This document shows, piece by piece, positions 23,301 to 30,248 of a stretch of 32,209 nucleotides of DNA (within the stretch, counting starts at the first letter, position 1; the number at the start of each line of letters is the position of its first letter). Source of the DNA: an uncultured Bacilli bacterium (GTDB lineage: Bacteria; Bacillota_I; Bacilli_A; RF39; UBA660); assembly GCA_934148015.1 (NCBI GenBank), contig CAKPCU010000014.1:1-32209 (forward strand), read 5' to 3'. The notes below the pieces were generated by a model that was not told where the DNA came from, searched no databases, and saw only the letters and a program-made list of their open reading frames with translations. Made by a program: the position numbers and the translations under genes.

Positions 23301-23972
23301 ATGAAAACAAGAATATATTTATCTACTAAGGATATTGAAAAATTAAAATTAGTATCTGAAAATAGTAGTGGAAAATTTGGAAAATGTTATAAATATAATG
23401 ATGGTGTATTAAAAGTGTTTTTTACTGATGTTTCAAAGCAGGTATTAAATAATATTAATAATAATTTAAAAAGACAATCTATTATTATAATGTATCCAAA
23501 AAGTAAGTTATACATAGAAGATAAGTTTAAAGGTTATTACGCTAATATGGCGCCTGGTATATCATTAGAAAGTTTAGTTTTAGAAATAAAAAATAAAACG
23601 AGAGATTTATCATTCGATGATTATTTAAGTATATATTATGATAAATTTTTACCATGTTTAATTAAAGAAAATGTTATATTTGATGATATGAAATTAGAGC
23701 ATACGTTTATAAAAGATAACTTTTATTTTATTGATACAGATCTTTATAAAAAACAAGAAGAGAGTGTAGGTTTAAAAAGTGCTAAAGATATTAATTTATC
23801 AAACTTAAACTTTTTTGTATTTAATTATTTTATTTATTCTTTTTCTATGGAAAATTTTTATGTTCCAGATAATTTTAAAGAAGATTATATGGAAAGGCTA
23901 ATTAATAATATAAGATATAAAACTAATTATTATGTAGATAGTTTTGGGAAATTAGATAGTTACAAATTTTAA
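23301..23972 (+). CDS. Small protein kinase-like protein, 223 aa
   Basis: A short protein with a kinase-like order of motifs. 'SSGKFGKCYKYNDGVLKVFF' (22-41) resembles a glycine-rich loop followed by the VAxK-type lysine (Lys38). 'VIFDDMKLEHTFI' (125-137) lines up with the HRDLKPEN catalytic loop (Asp129, Lys131, Glu133, with His134 in place of Asn), and 'FIDTDLY' (143-149) with DFG. The whole is shorter than a eukaryotic-like kinase, mostly lacking the large C-lobe. It could be an aminoglycoside-phosphotransferase-type or pseudokinase variant; substrate unknown. It lies between mutL and miaA with its own promoter, 18 bp before miaA. Confidence 0.7.
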   Translation: MKTRIYLSTKDIEKLKLVSENSSGKFGKCYKYNDGVLKVFFTDVSKQVLNNINNNLKRQSIIIMYPKSKLYIEDKFKGYYANMAPGISLESLVLEIKNKTRDLSFDDYLSIYYDKFLPCLIKENVIFDDMKLEHTFIKDNFYFIDTDLYKKQEESVGLKSAKDINLSNLNFFVFNYFIYSFSMENFYVPDNFKEDYMERLINNIRYKTNYYVDSFGKLDSYKF

Positions 23973-23990
23973 TTAAAGGAAGTGATTTAT

Positions 23991-24854
23991 TTGATAATTG
24001 CGATAGTGGGTCCAACAGGAGTTGGAAAAACAAAAATGTCTATTAGTTTAGCTAAAAAATATAATGCTGAGATAATAAGTGTTGATAGTATGCAAATATA
24101 TAAAAAGATGGATATAGGAACATCAAAAGTAACAAATATGGAAATGGATGGAGTTGTTCATCATATGATTGATATTAAAGATCCAGAAGAAGATTATTCT
24201 GTTTTTGATTATCAAAAAGATGCTAGAGGAGTATTAGATAAATTAATTAGTGAGGGTAAAAACGTTATAATAGTAGGTGGTACAGGTCTTTATTTAAAAG
24301 CTCTTTTATATAATTATGAATTTAAGGAAAATAATAATCGTAAAGATTTTTCAAGATATACTAATGAAGAGTTATACGATATGGTAAAAAATATAGATCC
24401 TATAAGTAAAATACATGTAAACAATAGACAAAGATTAGAAAGTTTTTTGAATAATCACGAAAATAATGATAAAATAGTATCAGATAAATGTATTTATGAT
24501 GCTAAAATAATTGGACTTACAACAAATAGAGATTCTTTATATGAAGCTATTAACGATAGAGTAGATAAAATGGTTAGTGATGGATTAATAGATGAAGCTA
24601 GATACTTTTATGATAATAACATCAATAGTAAAGCTATTAAGACTGCTATAGGATATAAAGAGCTATATTTATATTTTGATGATAAAATTAGTTTAGATGA
24701 TGCTATAGAATTAATAAAAAAGAAAAGTCGTAATTATGCTAAAAGGCAATATACATGGTTTAATAATCAAATGAATGTTAAGTGGTTTAACATAGATAAA
24801 AATGATTTTAATAATACGATAAAAAGCGTGATAAGTTATATAGAAGGGAAGTAA
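23991..24854 (+). CDS. miaA: tRNA dimethylallyltransferase MiaA
   Basis: A 287-aa enzyme that adds a dimethylallyl group to A37 of tRNAs reading UNN codons. Walker-A-like 'GPTGVGKTKMSISLA', 'ISVDSMQIYKKMDIGTSK' (substrate-binding DSMQIY), 'HHMIDIKDP', 'GGTGLYLKAL' and the late 'TAIGYKEL' and 'KRQYTWFNNQ' are all present. The start is uncertain: TTG at 23991 gives the usual short N-terminus and follows AAAGGAAGTGAT; an in-frame GTG at 23982 lies within that site. Confidence 0.96.
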   Translation: MIIAIVGPTGVGKTKMSISLAKKYNAEIISVDSMQIYKKMDIGTSKVTNMEMDGVVHHMIDIKDPEEDYSVFDYQKDARGVLDKLISEGKNVIIVGGTGLYLKALLYNYEFKENNNRKDFSRYTNEELYDMVKNIDPISKIHVNNRQRLESFLNNHENNDKIVSDKCIYDAKIIGLTTNRDSLYEAINDRVDKMVSDGLIDEARYFYDNNINSKAIKTAIGYKELYLYFDDKISLDDAIELIKKKSRNYAKRQYTWFNNQMNVKWFNIDKNDFNNTIKSVISYIEGK

Positions 24855-24859
24855 GTTTT

Positions 24860-25042
24860 ATGAGAGCAAAAAGGGTTGGAAGACCAGGAAAAATTGATAG
24901 AGATACAATGAAAATGACAAACACAGGACTTATAATAATAATTGTTATACTTTTAATATTATTATCAGTCAGTGCTATTACTATATTTAATCCAGAAGTA
25001 TTAGGTTATATAAAGGCTTGTTTAAGAAATTTATTCAACTAA
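24860..25042 (+). CDS. Small single-pass membrane protein, 60 aa
   Basis: A basic N-terminus of about 20 residues ('MRAKRVGRPGKIDRDTMK'), one strong hydrophobic helix ('GLIIIIVILLILLSVSAITIF'-like, about 23-43), and a short C-terminal tail. No family recognised. It starts 5 bp after miaA with AAGGGAAGT upstream and is the last gene before a bidirectional terminator. Confidence 0.7.
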   Translation: MRAKRVGRPGKIDRDTMKMTNTGLIIIIVILLILLSVSAITIFNPEVLGYIKACLRNLFN

Positions 25043-25047
25043 AATAA

Positions 25048-25081
25048 AAATCAAGGAAACTTTTTACCTTGATTTTTTTTT
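25048..25081. terminator. Bidirectional terminator between convergent genes
   Basis: A 9-bp stem AAATCAAGG / CCTTGATTT with a 10-nt loop; nine T follow on plus and TTTTTATTTT follows on minus. It ends the miaA group and the ADP-ribosyltransferase gene. Confidence 0.85.
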
Positions 25082-25086
25082 AATAA

Positions 25087-26169
25087 TTACTTACCAATTG
25101 AGGTATGTCTTAAACAATCAAATGTTTCATTCTTACTGTCAATACCTTTATAACAAGTTTTATCTTTACTTAATATAATGGATTTTAAAACCGTTTTTAT
25201 TCTTCCATTTTTATCTACAACATTAGGAATAACATCAATAATATATAAATCATTTGAATTTAATAATATTTCTTCTTCAGCTGTGCCATAACTTGAAAAT
25301 GGTGTAATAGAAGTTCCTTGCGTTCCTTTTGGAACATAAATATCATAAACAACATCATAATCATCATATTTAGCAAATGAAGTGTCATAAATAGGAGATG
25401 TGCTTGTGTATCCTGTTTCTTCAATTTTTGTTCCAATTAAACTTGTTAAATCTTCACCTGGTTTAAGATACTTTACCAAATATTTACTCTTAATAGCTCT
25501 TGTTAATTTCATTGATTCAGTTAATTTAGTTGTTAAGCTTTTATCCAAAGACGATAAAGTTTCATCTAAATGAGCGAATGAATTTTTATGTACAACTGTA
25601 CTATTAATTACAGCAGAGTATTTTTTAGAAATTTCATATTGTTTTAAAAAACTTTTCATTACTTGAAAATTTTCGTGTAATGGTTTCGAATAATCTAATG
25701 CATTAACATAATTGTGAATTTGAGATATATGTTCTTTTGAAAAACCATATTTTGCAAGCCTTAAATCAAGTTCAGCATCAATACCTTGTAATATGGTATC
25801 TCTAGGTATTCCTCTTTTTGCAGACAATATCATATTGCTACCAGAACTATATCTATTAAAAGCTTTAACTTTCTCAACGGTTAAATTATTACGCTGTAAA
25901 ATATCTTTAAAACTATCTATTATATTTTGGCTAATTCCTAGACTAAAATTTATTTCATCGAGAGTATAATCTTCTGAAAGTGCTTGAATTATGGAAGAAT
26001 ATTCATCATTTTTAAATATAGGAGAATCAAGTTCTTTTGATGAAGAATACTTTTGATAATCACCATTTACGATGATGTTAATATCACTTTCAGACAACCC
26101 ATTTTGTTTTAACATCTCAATTAATCCATTAATATAATCTTTCCTCATAGTTAATTTTTCAGTACTCAT
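25087..26169 (-). CDS. ADP-ribosyltransferase (exoenzyme family, R-S-E type)
   Basis: A 360-aa protein. The C-terminal domain (about 195-340) has the arginine-type mono-ADP-ribosyltransferase triad: Arg224 in 'MKLTRAIK', the 'YTSTSP' strand (254-259), and 'AEEEILL' with the E-x-E pair Glu298/Glu300. 'FAKYDDYDVVYDIYVPKGTQG' and 'DLYIIDVIP' fit the flanking strands. The catalytic set looks intact. Residues 1-190 are helical with loosely repeated small motifs ('LSESDINIIVNGD', 'YTLDEINFSLGIS', 'LTVEKVKAF') and no signal peptide, so delivery or an internal target is unclear. It resembles toxin or phage-type effectors. No cognate immunity or hydrolase is evident; its only minus-strand neighbour is the transglutaminase-like gene 59 bp upstream. 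Ribosome site weak. Confidence 0.85.
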   Translation of the reverse strand: MSTEKLTMRKDYINGLIEMLKQNGLSESDINIIVNGDYQKYSSSKELDSPIFKNDEYSSIIQALSEDYTLDEINFSLGISQNIIDSFKDILQRNNLTVEKVKAFNRYSSGSNMILSAKRGIPRDTILQGIDAELDLRLAKYGFSKEHISQIHNYVNALDYSKPLHENFQVMKSFLKQYEISKKYSAVINSTVVHKNSFAHLDETLSSLDKSLTTKLTESMKLTRAIKSKYLVKYLKPGEDLTSLIGTKIEETGYTSTSPIYDTSFAKYDDYDVVYDIYVPKGTQGTSITPFSSYGTAEEEILLNSNDLYIIDVIPNVVDKNGRIKTVLKSIILSKDKTCYKGIDSKNETFDCLRHTSIGK

Positions 26170-26228
26170 TTTTTATATCATTAGCCTTTCTATTAATATT
26201 CTTAAATTATATATATTGTAAAAGAATC

Positions 26229-27158
26229 TTATAATGCTTCTTTATATATTACCTCATCAAAATTATGTTCATCATCTTCTTTTTTCTTAAGTTCATCATA
26301 TGAAATTAAAAAGTATTCATGCTCTAATATATTAGAACCATCATCAGTAATAGGGTCATCCCAAGTTAAGTCAAGGTGTTTCCAACTACCCTCAACATAT
26401 ACTAAATTCCAAACATGAGTATCGGATGATATTCTATAATTTTTAACGTGTAATTTATCTAAAAACAAACTCATTGCATCAGCATAACCACTACATATTC
26501 CAACACCGTCAAATAAAACCCCATATGCACCAGAAGAAGAAAGATTAGATTTACCAGACTTGTTATCTTTGTCATACTTAGTATTATTTATTATATAATC
26601 ATGAAATATTTTGATATTTTCTGTAACATTCTTACTAGAGTCATAATTATCTTTATATATTTTATCTACTTTTTCATTTAATTTTTCTATTTGATCAGGA
26701 GTATACCTATTTTTTCTACTTAATGTAATTTTACCACTTGATGATATTTGAGTACTTATATTTTCAAATGAATTAAATGGATGAACAAAGTTACTAATAT
26801 TTGTTAAATAAGATTTATCTTCTGCAATTTTTTTAATATCAGTAACACAAGATTCATAAGCAGAATCACATTTGATAATATATTTATCCCAACCTGCATC
26901 TAAAAATGTATATATGGAATTTTTAAGATCATCAATATTTTTAATATTATTATCACTGTTTATCTTTACATAACTATAATTAACTTTCTTTCTATATTCA
27001 TTATCTATTAATATCTGTTTTATATTTTTACTTAAATATTTTTCATTTATATACGTTATTTCATTTATTAAAACTTGCTTATTATCATATAAGATATAAA
27101 CAAAACAAGTTATTGTAAAAACTAAAATAAACAGACCAAATAACTTTTTATTCTTCAT
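26229..27158 (-). CDS. Membrane-anchored transglutaminase-like protein
   Basis: A 309-aa protein with an N-terminal signal anchor (7-24, 'FGLFILVFTITCFVYILY'), placing the rest outside the cell. The papain-fold transglutaminase core is clear: 'FDGVGICSGYADAMSLFL' holds Cys222, 'DTHVWNLVYV' His248, and 'GSWKHLDLTWDDP' Asp263, the Cys-His-Asp triad. Two further cysteines (97, 104) lie in the region before it. Such domains act as peptidases, cross-linkers or peptidoglycan enzymes; the substrate is not visible. The start ATG follows GGTGAT; an extended -10 (TGATATAAT) lies upstream between it and rpsT. Confidence 0.9.
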   Translation of the reverse strand: MKNKKLFGLFILVFTITCFVYILYDNKQVLINEITYINEKYLSKNIKQILIDNEYRKKVNYSYVKINSDNNIKNIDDLKNSIYTFLDAGWDKYIIKCDSAYESCVTDIKKIAEDKSYLTNISNFVHPFNSFENISTQISSSGKITLSRKNRYTPDQIEKLNEKVDKIYKDNYDSSKNVTENIKIFHDYIINNTKYDKDNKSGKSNLSSSGAYGVLFDGVGICSGYADAMSLFLDKLHVKNYRISSDTHVWNLVYVEGSWKHLDLTWDDPITDDGSNILEHEYFLISYDELKKKEDDEHNFDEVIYKEAL

Positions 27159-27192
27159 TTATAATCACCATAAACATTATATCAGTAAAGTC

Positions 27193-27217
27193 AAAAAAAA
27201 AGAAGTAAAATTACTTC
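27193..27217 (-). terminator. Terminator of rpsT
   Basis: On the minus strand GAAGTAA / TTACTTC followed by nine T; the stem overlaps the rpsT stop codon. Confidence 0.75.
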
Positions 27218-27453
27218 GATTCATTTACTTTTTTTGAAATATTTGATTTTAGGCGAGCCGCCTTATTCTTAGTAATAAGTCCTTGACCAACAGCTTTATC
27301 AATTCTTTTATTAGCTATATTTAAGTTTTCTACAGTAGCTTCTTTTCTAGCTTTTTTAACTGCTGTTTTCATAGCACCATTTTTTAATATATTAGCTTCA
27401 TGTTTTGCGTTTGTTACTTTAACTCTTTTCTTAGCACTTTTAATATTTGGCAT
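27211..27453 (-). CDS. rpsT: Small ribosomal subunit protein bS20
   Basis: An 80-aa, strongly basic protein of the 30S subunit that binds 16S rRNA. 'MPNIKSAKKRVKVTNAKHEAN' is the classic S20 N-terminus, and 'GLITKNKAARLKSNISKKV' its C-terminal helix. AGGAGGTGA lies upstream of the ATG. It diverges from gpr, a neighbourhood also seen in Bacillus. Confidence 0.98.
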   Translation of the reverse strand: MPNIKSAKKRVKVTNAKHEANILKNGAMKTAVKKARKEATVENLNIANKRIDKAVGQGLITKNKAARLKSNISKKVNESK

Positions 27454-27488
27454 GTTTAATTCACCTCCTAAAGCTCATAACTTCTTAT

Positions 27489-27517
27489 AGTTTAGCAAAA
27501 AATAAATAAAAAATCAA
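27489..27517 (-). promoter_or_regulatory. Promoter of rpsT
   Basis: On the minus strand TTGATT (27512-27517), a 17-bp spacer and TAAACT (27489-27494). Confidence 0.5.
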
Positions 27518-27534
27518 TAATATTTACTCTTTTT

Positions 27535-27544
27535 GGTAAAAATA
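27535..27544 (+). promoter_or_regulatory. Candidate sigma-F/G-type -10 element of gpr
   Basis: GGTAAAAATA fits every position of the sigma-F -10 pattern GgnrAnAnTw, 20 bp before the gpr start. The -35 is poor (CAATA at 27515-27519). Known: gpr is transcribed in the forespore under sigma-F and sigma-G in Bacillus. Confidence 0.4.
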
Positions 27545-27563
27545 TAATAGGTGATTAAATAAT

Positions 27564-28574
27564 ATGCATAAAATAGACTTAGAAAAATACAATACAAGAA
27601 CAGATATGATAACGGATTTTATTGAAAAAAATGAAAATAATATTATATCAAAAACATATAAAAAACGTAATGTTAATATAACTTATGTTAAGTTAGAAGA
27701 TAATAATCCATTTAATAAGAAAAAAGGAGATTATATAACACTTGAATTTGATGATGTAACAGATGATGATAGTAAAAAAGAAGTAGAGAAAGTATTTAAA
27801 GAAATATTAAAAGAGTTTTTGATAGATAATGGTTTTAATAAAAATACTAAAACTTTAGTAGTAGGTCTTGGTAATCAAAAATCTACACCTGATAGTTTAG
27901 GCTCTATAGTTTGTGATAAAACAATCGTTACTAAACACTTATTTGATATGAATGTTGATGTAGAAGATAAGTTTTCTAACGTATCTGTTTTTAAACCTGG
28001 AGTAGTAGGTACAACTGGAATAGAAACTAGTGATTTAATTAAAGCAGTTGCAAGTAAAACAAAACCTGATCTTTTAATAGTAGTAGACTCTCTTTCATCA
28101 TCATCTATAGATAGAGTAAATAAAAGTATACAAATATCAAATACTGGTATTTGTCCAGGTAGTGGTATAGATAATAATAGAAAAGAAGTATCATTTGATA
28201 CAATAAATGTTCCTGTTATAGTAATTGGTGTTCCAACTGTTACTAAAGCTTCTACTATAGTATTTGATACAATAAATTATATGATAAAAAATTATGTCTT
28301 TAACAAAGAATTTAGTAAGAAAAAAGCATCAAAATTTGTTCATAAGAGTATTAACTATTTAAAAGAAGATGTACAAATAGATGCTAATGAAAGAAAAAAT
28401 TTGCTTGGTTTAGTTGGAAGTTTAAATGATGAAGAATTAATGAACTTAATATATGAAGTATTAACACCAATAGGATATAACTTAGTTGTTACACCAAAAG
28501 AAATAGATTTTGTAATGGAAAAATTAAGTGATATTGTAAGTTATGGTATAAATGGGTCACTTCATGACATATGA
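27564..28574 (+). CDS. gpr: Germination protease GPR
   Basis: A 336-aa aspartic-type (family A25) protease that degrades small acid-soluble spore proteins on germination. Family signs are the N-terminal 'YNTRTDM' near the autoprocessing region, 'LVVGLGNQKSTPDSLGSIV', 'VFKPGVVGTTGIETSDLI', 'LLIVVDSLSSSSIDRVNKSIQISNTGICPGSGI', which holds one of the conserved Asp residues, and 'VIVIGVPTVTKASTI'. The start ATG follows AGGTGAT by eight bases. It precedes spoIIP, as in Bacillus. Confidence 0.96.
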   Translation: MHKIDLEKYNTRTDMITDFIEKNENNIISKTYKKRNVNITYVKLEDNNPFNKKKGDYITLEFDDVTDDDSKKEVEKVFKEILKEFLIDNGFNKNTKTLVVGLGNQKSTPDSLGSIVCDKTIVTKHLFDMNVDVEDKFSNVSVFKPGVVGTTGIETSDLIKAVASKTKPDLLIVVDSLSSSSIDRVNKSIQISNTGICPGSGIDNNRKEVSFDTINVPVIVIGVPTVTKASTIVFDTINYMIKNYVFNKEFSKKKASKFVHKSINYLKEDVQIDANERKNLLGLVGSLNDEELMNLIYEVLTPIGYNLVVTPKEIDFVMEKLSDIVSYGINGSLHDI

Positions 28575-28646
28575 TTTATCATAATAAGTAAATCATTCGA
28601 CAATAATAATTAATCTCATATGCTAATTTATTAGTAGGTGATATAT

Positions 28647-29558
28647 ATGAGTATAAAAAGATTTAAGGCAAAAAAGAAAAGAAAATTAAAAATAGTAAAA
28701 TATATATTTTTATTCTTTTTCTTTTTTTCGTATATATTCATGATTAGTTATCTAAGAAAAAATAGACTTAAAAAAAATATATTATCTAAAGATGTTAATT
28801 ACGTTAATTTTAACATAGTAAGTAAGATTAATAGTGATATTAATAGTACCATTAAAAATCCAGTTAAATTACTTAATAATAATGTTTTAAGAGCAGTTAA
28901 AACAGAAAGTAAAAAGGTGAGTTTAGATATTAAAAACGCAAATAATATAAAAGAAGAAAAGGTACTATCAGATCCTATAGTTTATTTATATAATACTCAT
29001 ACTAACGAAAAATATATAGATTATGATGTTATAAGTGCAGCTTCATATCTAAAAGATAATTTAATAAAAAAAGGAATAAATTCCATATTAGAAGATAAAA
29101 GTGTACAAGTATTTTTAGATTCTAATAATTTAAAATATTATAGATCTTATGATGGATCAAAAACTTATATAAAAGAAGCTACTCAAAAATATAGTACTTT
29201 AAGATATTTTTTTGATATACATAGAGACTCTGTTAATAAATCTAAATCGACACTTGAATATAATAATAAAAGATATGCTAAAGTTTTATTTCTTATAGGT
29301 CTTGAAAATAGTAATTATAAACTTAACTTAGAAAATACAAATAAACTTAATAATATAATAGAAAGTAAAGTTAGTGGTATATCAAAAGGAATATATGAAA
29401 AAAAGGGTAAGGGAGTAAACGGTGTATATAATCAAGATATATCACCTAATTTGTTTTTAATAGAAGTAGGAGGAGAAGAAAATACTAAAGAAGAAGTTTT
29501 AAATACTTTAAATGTTATATATGAGTCTATATATGAATATATTAAAGGTGATGTATGA
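28647..29558 (+). CDS. spoIIP: Stage II sporulation protein P (amidase/endopeptidase)
   Basis: A 303-aa cell-wall hydrolase that, with SpoIID and SpoIIM, thins septal peptidoglycan so the mother cell can engulf the forespore. A basic N-terminus and one membrane anchor (about 21-36) precede an extracellular amidase domain with the family zinc ligands: 'LYNTHTNEKYIDYDV' (His), 'FFDIHRDSV' (His) and 'LFLIEVGGEENTKEEV' (Glu). The ATG at 28647 follows AGGTGAT by four bases; the in-frame GTG at 28638 lies within that site. It is 72 bp after gpr and overlaps the next gene. Confidence 0.95.
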   Translation: MSIKRFKAKKKRKLKIVKYIFLFFFFFSYIFMISYLRKNRLKKNILSKDVNYVNFNIVSKINSDINSTIKNPVKLLNNNVLRAVKTESKKVSLDIKNANNIKEEKVLSDPIVYLYNTHTNEKYIDYDVISAASYLKDNLIKKGINSILEDKSVQVFLDSNNLKYYRSYDGSKTYIKEATQKYSTLRYFFDIHRDSVNKSKSTLEYNNKRYAKVLFLIGLENSNYKLNLENTNKLNNIIESKVSGISKGIYEKKGKGVNGVYNQDISPNLFLIEVGGEENTKEEVLNTLNVIYESIYEYIKGDV

Positions 29559-29878
29559 TTAGTTATAAGAAAATATTTCATGGATGTATATGGGTATTAT
29601 TTTTAAGTTTTTTAGTCTTATATTTTGCAGAAGCTGGAGGATACTATGAAAGTGTAAATAGTAAAAAAACTTATTTAACTAATGAAAAGATAAAACAATT
29701 TGAAAAAGATGTTAAAGAAGGACGTGAAATAAAAGTAGAAAATTATATGGTAGAAATAAAAAAAGATTATAGTAATAATATTAGTAAGTTTGGTCTTTTT
29801 ACTTCTAAAACTTTTGCAAAATACTTTAAGAAAGGATTAACTAGTATATTTTCTGGTATAGATAAAATGGTAAATTAG
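29555..29878 (+). CDS. Small membrane-anchored protein coupled to spoIIP, 107 aa
   Basis: One N-terminal hydrophobic segment (about 10-27, 'GCIWVLFLSFLVLYFAEAGG') anchors an outward, charged domain ('YLTNEKIKQFEKDVKEGREIKVENYMV'). No family recognised with certainty. Its ATG overlaps the spoIIP stop (ATGA) and AAAGGTGATG lies just before it, so translation is coupled to SpoIIP. A role in sporulation or engulfment is a reasonable inference. Confidence 0.75.
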   Translation: MISYKKIFHGCIWVLFLSFLVLYFAEAGGYYESVNSKKTYLTNEKIKQFEKDVKEGREIKVENYMVEIKKDYSNNISKFGLFTSKTFAKYFKKGLTSIFSGIDKMVN

Positions 29879-29881
29879 TAC

Positions 29882-29910
29882 TTGAAAATAATAATTAATA
29901 GTTGTATAAT
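29882..29910 (+). promoter_or_regulatory. Promoter of the T-box / trpS unit
   Basis: TTGAAA (29882-29887), a 17-bp spacer and TATAAT (29905-29910); transcription should start near 29917. Confidence 0.8.
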
Positions 29911-29916
29911 TAAAGC

Positions 29917-30155
29917 ATATTTAAATCGTTGATCAAGAAAAGTAACTAAATACAAGTATTAAAGAGAGTAGCATAAATGGTGGAAGTGTTATATATAAGT
30001 ATTAGTGAATGGGCTTGTTGAGTGAATACCGAAAAATATATTAGTAGGCTATTTCCGGTTTGGTTATCCGTTATTAATAACTTATGTATGATAGTACATA
30101 TAGGTGGCATTAAAACAAGTTATAACTCTTGTCCTATAGGGATTAGAGTTTTTTT
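29917..30155 (+). promoter_or_regulatory. Tryptophan T-box riboswitch upstream of trpS
   Basis: A tRNA-sensing leader. Stem I has the AGTA and AGAGAG (29963-29968) plus GGTGGAAG landmarks, and a specifier loop 'GAA-TGG-GC' with the Trp codon UGG at 30010-30012, followed by GAGTG. Stem III (ACCG...CGGT) and GTTATCCGTTATT follow. The antiterminator is complete: helix ATAGG (30100-30104)/CCTAT (30133-30137), a bulge holding UGGC (30105-30108), and helix ACAAG (30115-30119)/CTTGT (30128-30132). UGGC pairs with 3' GCCA, as expected for tRNA-Trp with discriminator G. Uncharged tRNA-Trp would favour trpS transcription. Confidence 0.93.
30124..30155 (+). terminator. T-box attenuator terminator
   Basis: AACTCT (30124-30129) pairs with AGAGTT (30145-30150), extended inward by GTCC/GGGAT, then a T run to 30155. 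Its 5' arm shares bases with the antiterminator, so the two folds exclude each other. Confidence 0.88.
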
Positions 30156-30176
30156 AATATTAAAGGATGTGATATT

Positions 30177-30221
30177 ATGTTAAAGGTTAAACGATGGTGT
30201 AAATTTTATAAGACAAAATAA
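30177..30221 (+). CDS. Possible 14-aa leader peptide with one Trp
   Basis: ATG to TAA, encoding MLKVKRWCKFYKTK, with AAAGGATGTGAT directly upstream. It lies between the T-box terminator and trpS, and ends 27 bp before the trpS start. A short ORF with a good ribosome site and a Trp codon in this place recalls leader peptides, but one Trp codon is weak evidence and it may be chance. Confidence 0.35.
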   Translation: MLKVKRWCKFYKTK

Positions 30222-30248
30222 AATTAAAATATAGAAAAGAGGTAAATT

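Noticed and set aside
28571..28596. Inverted repeat ATGATTTA / TAAATCAT after gpr
   Set aside because: AT-rich, no T run follows, and spoIIP follows closely, so it is not a convincing terminator.
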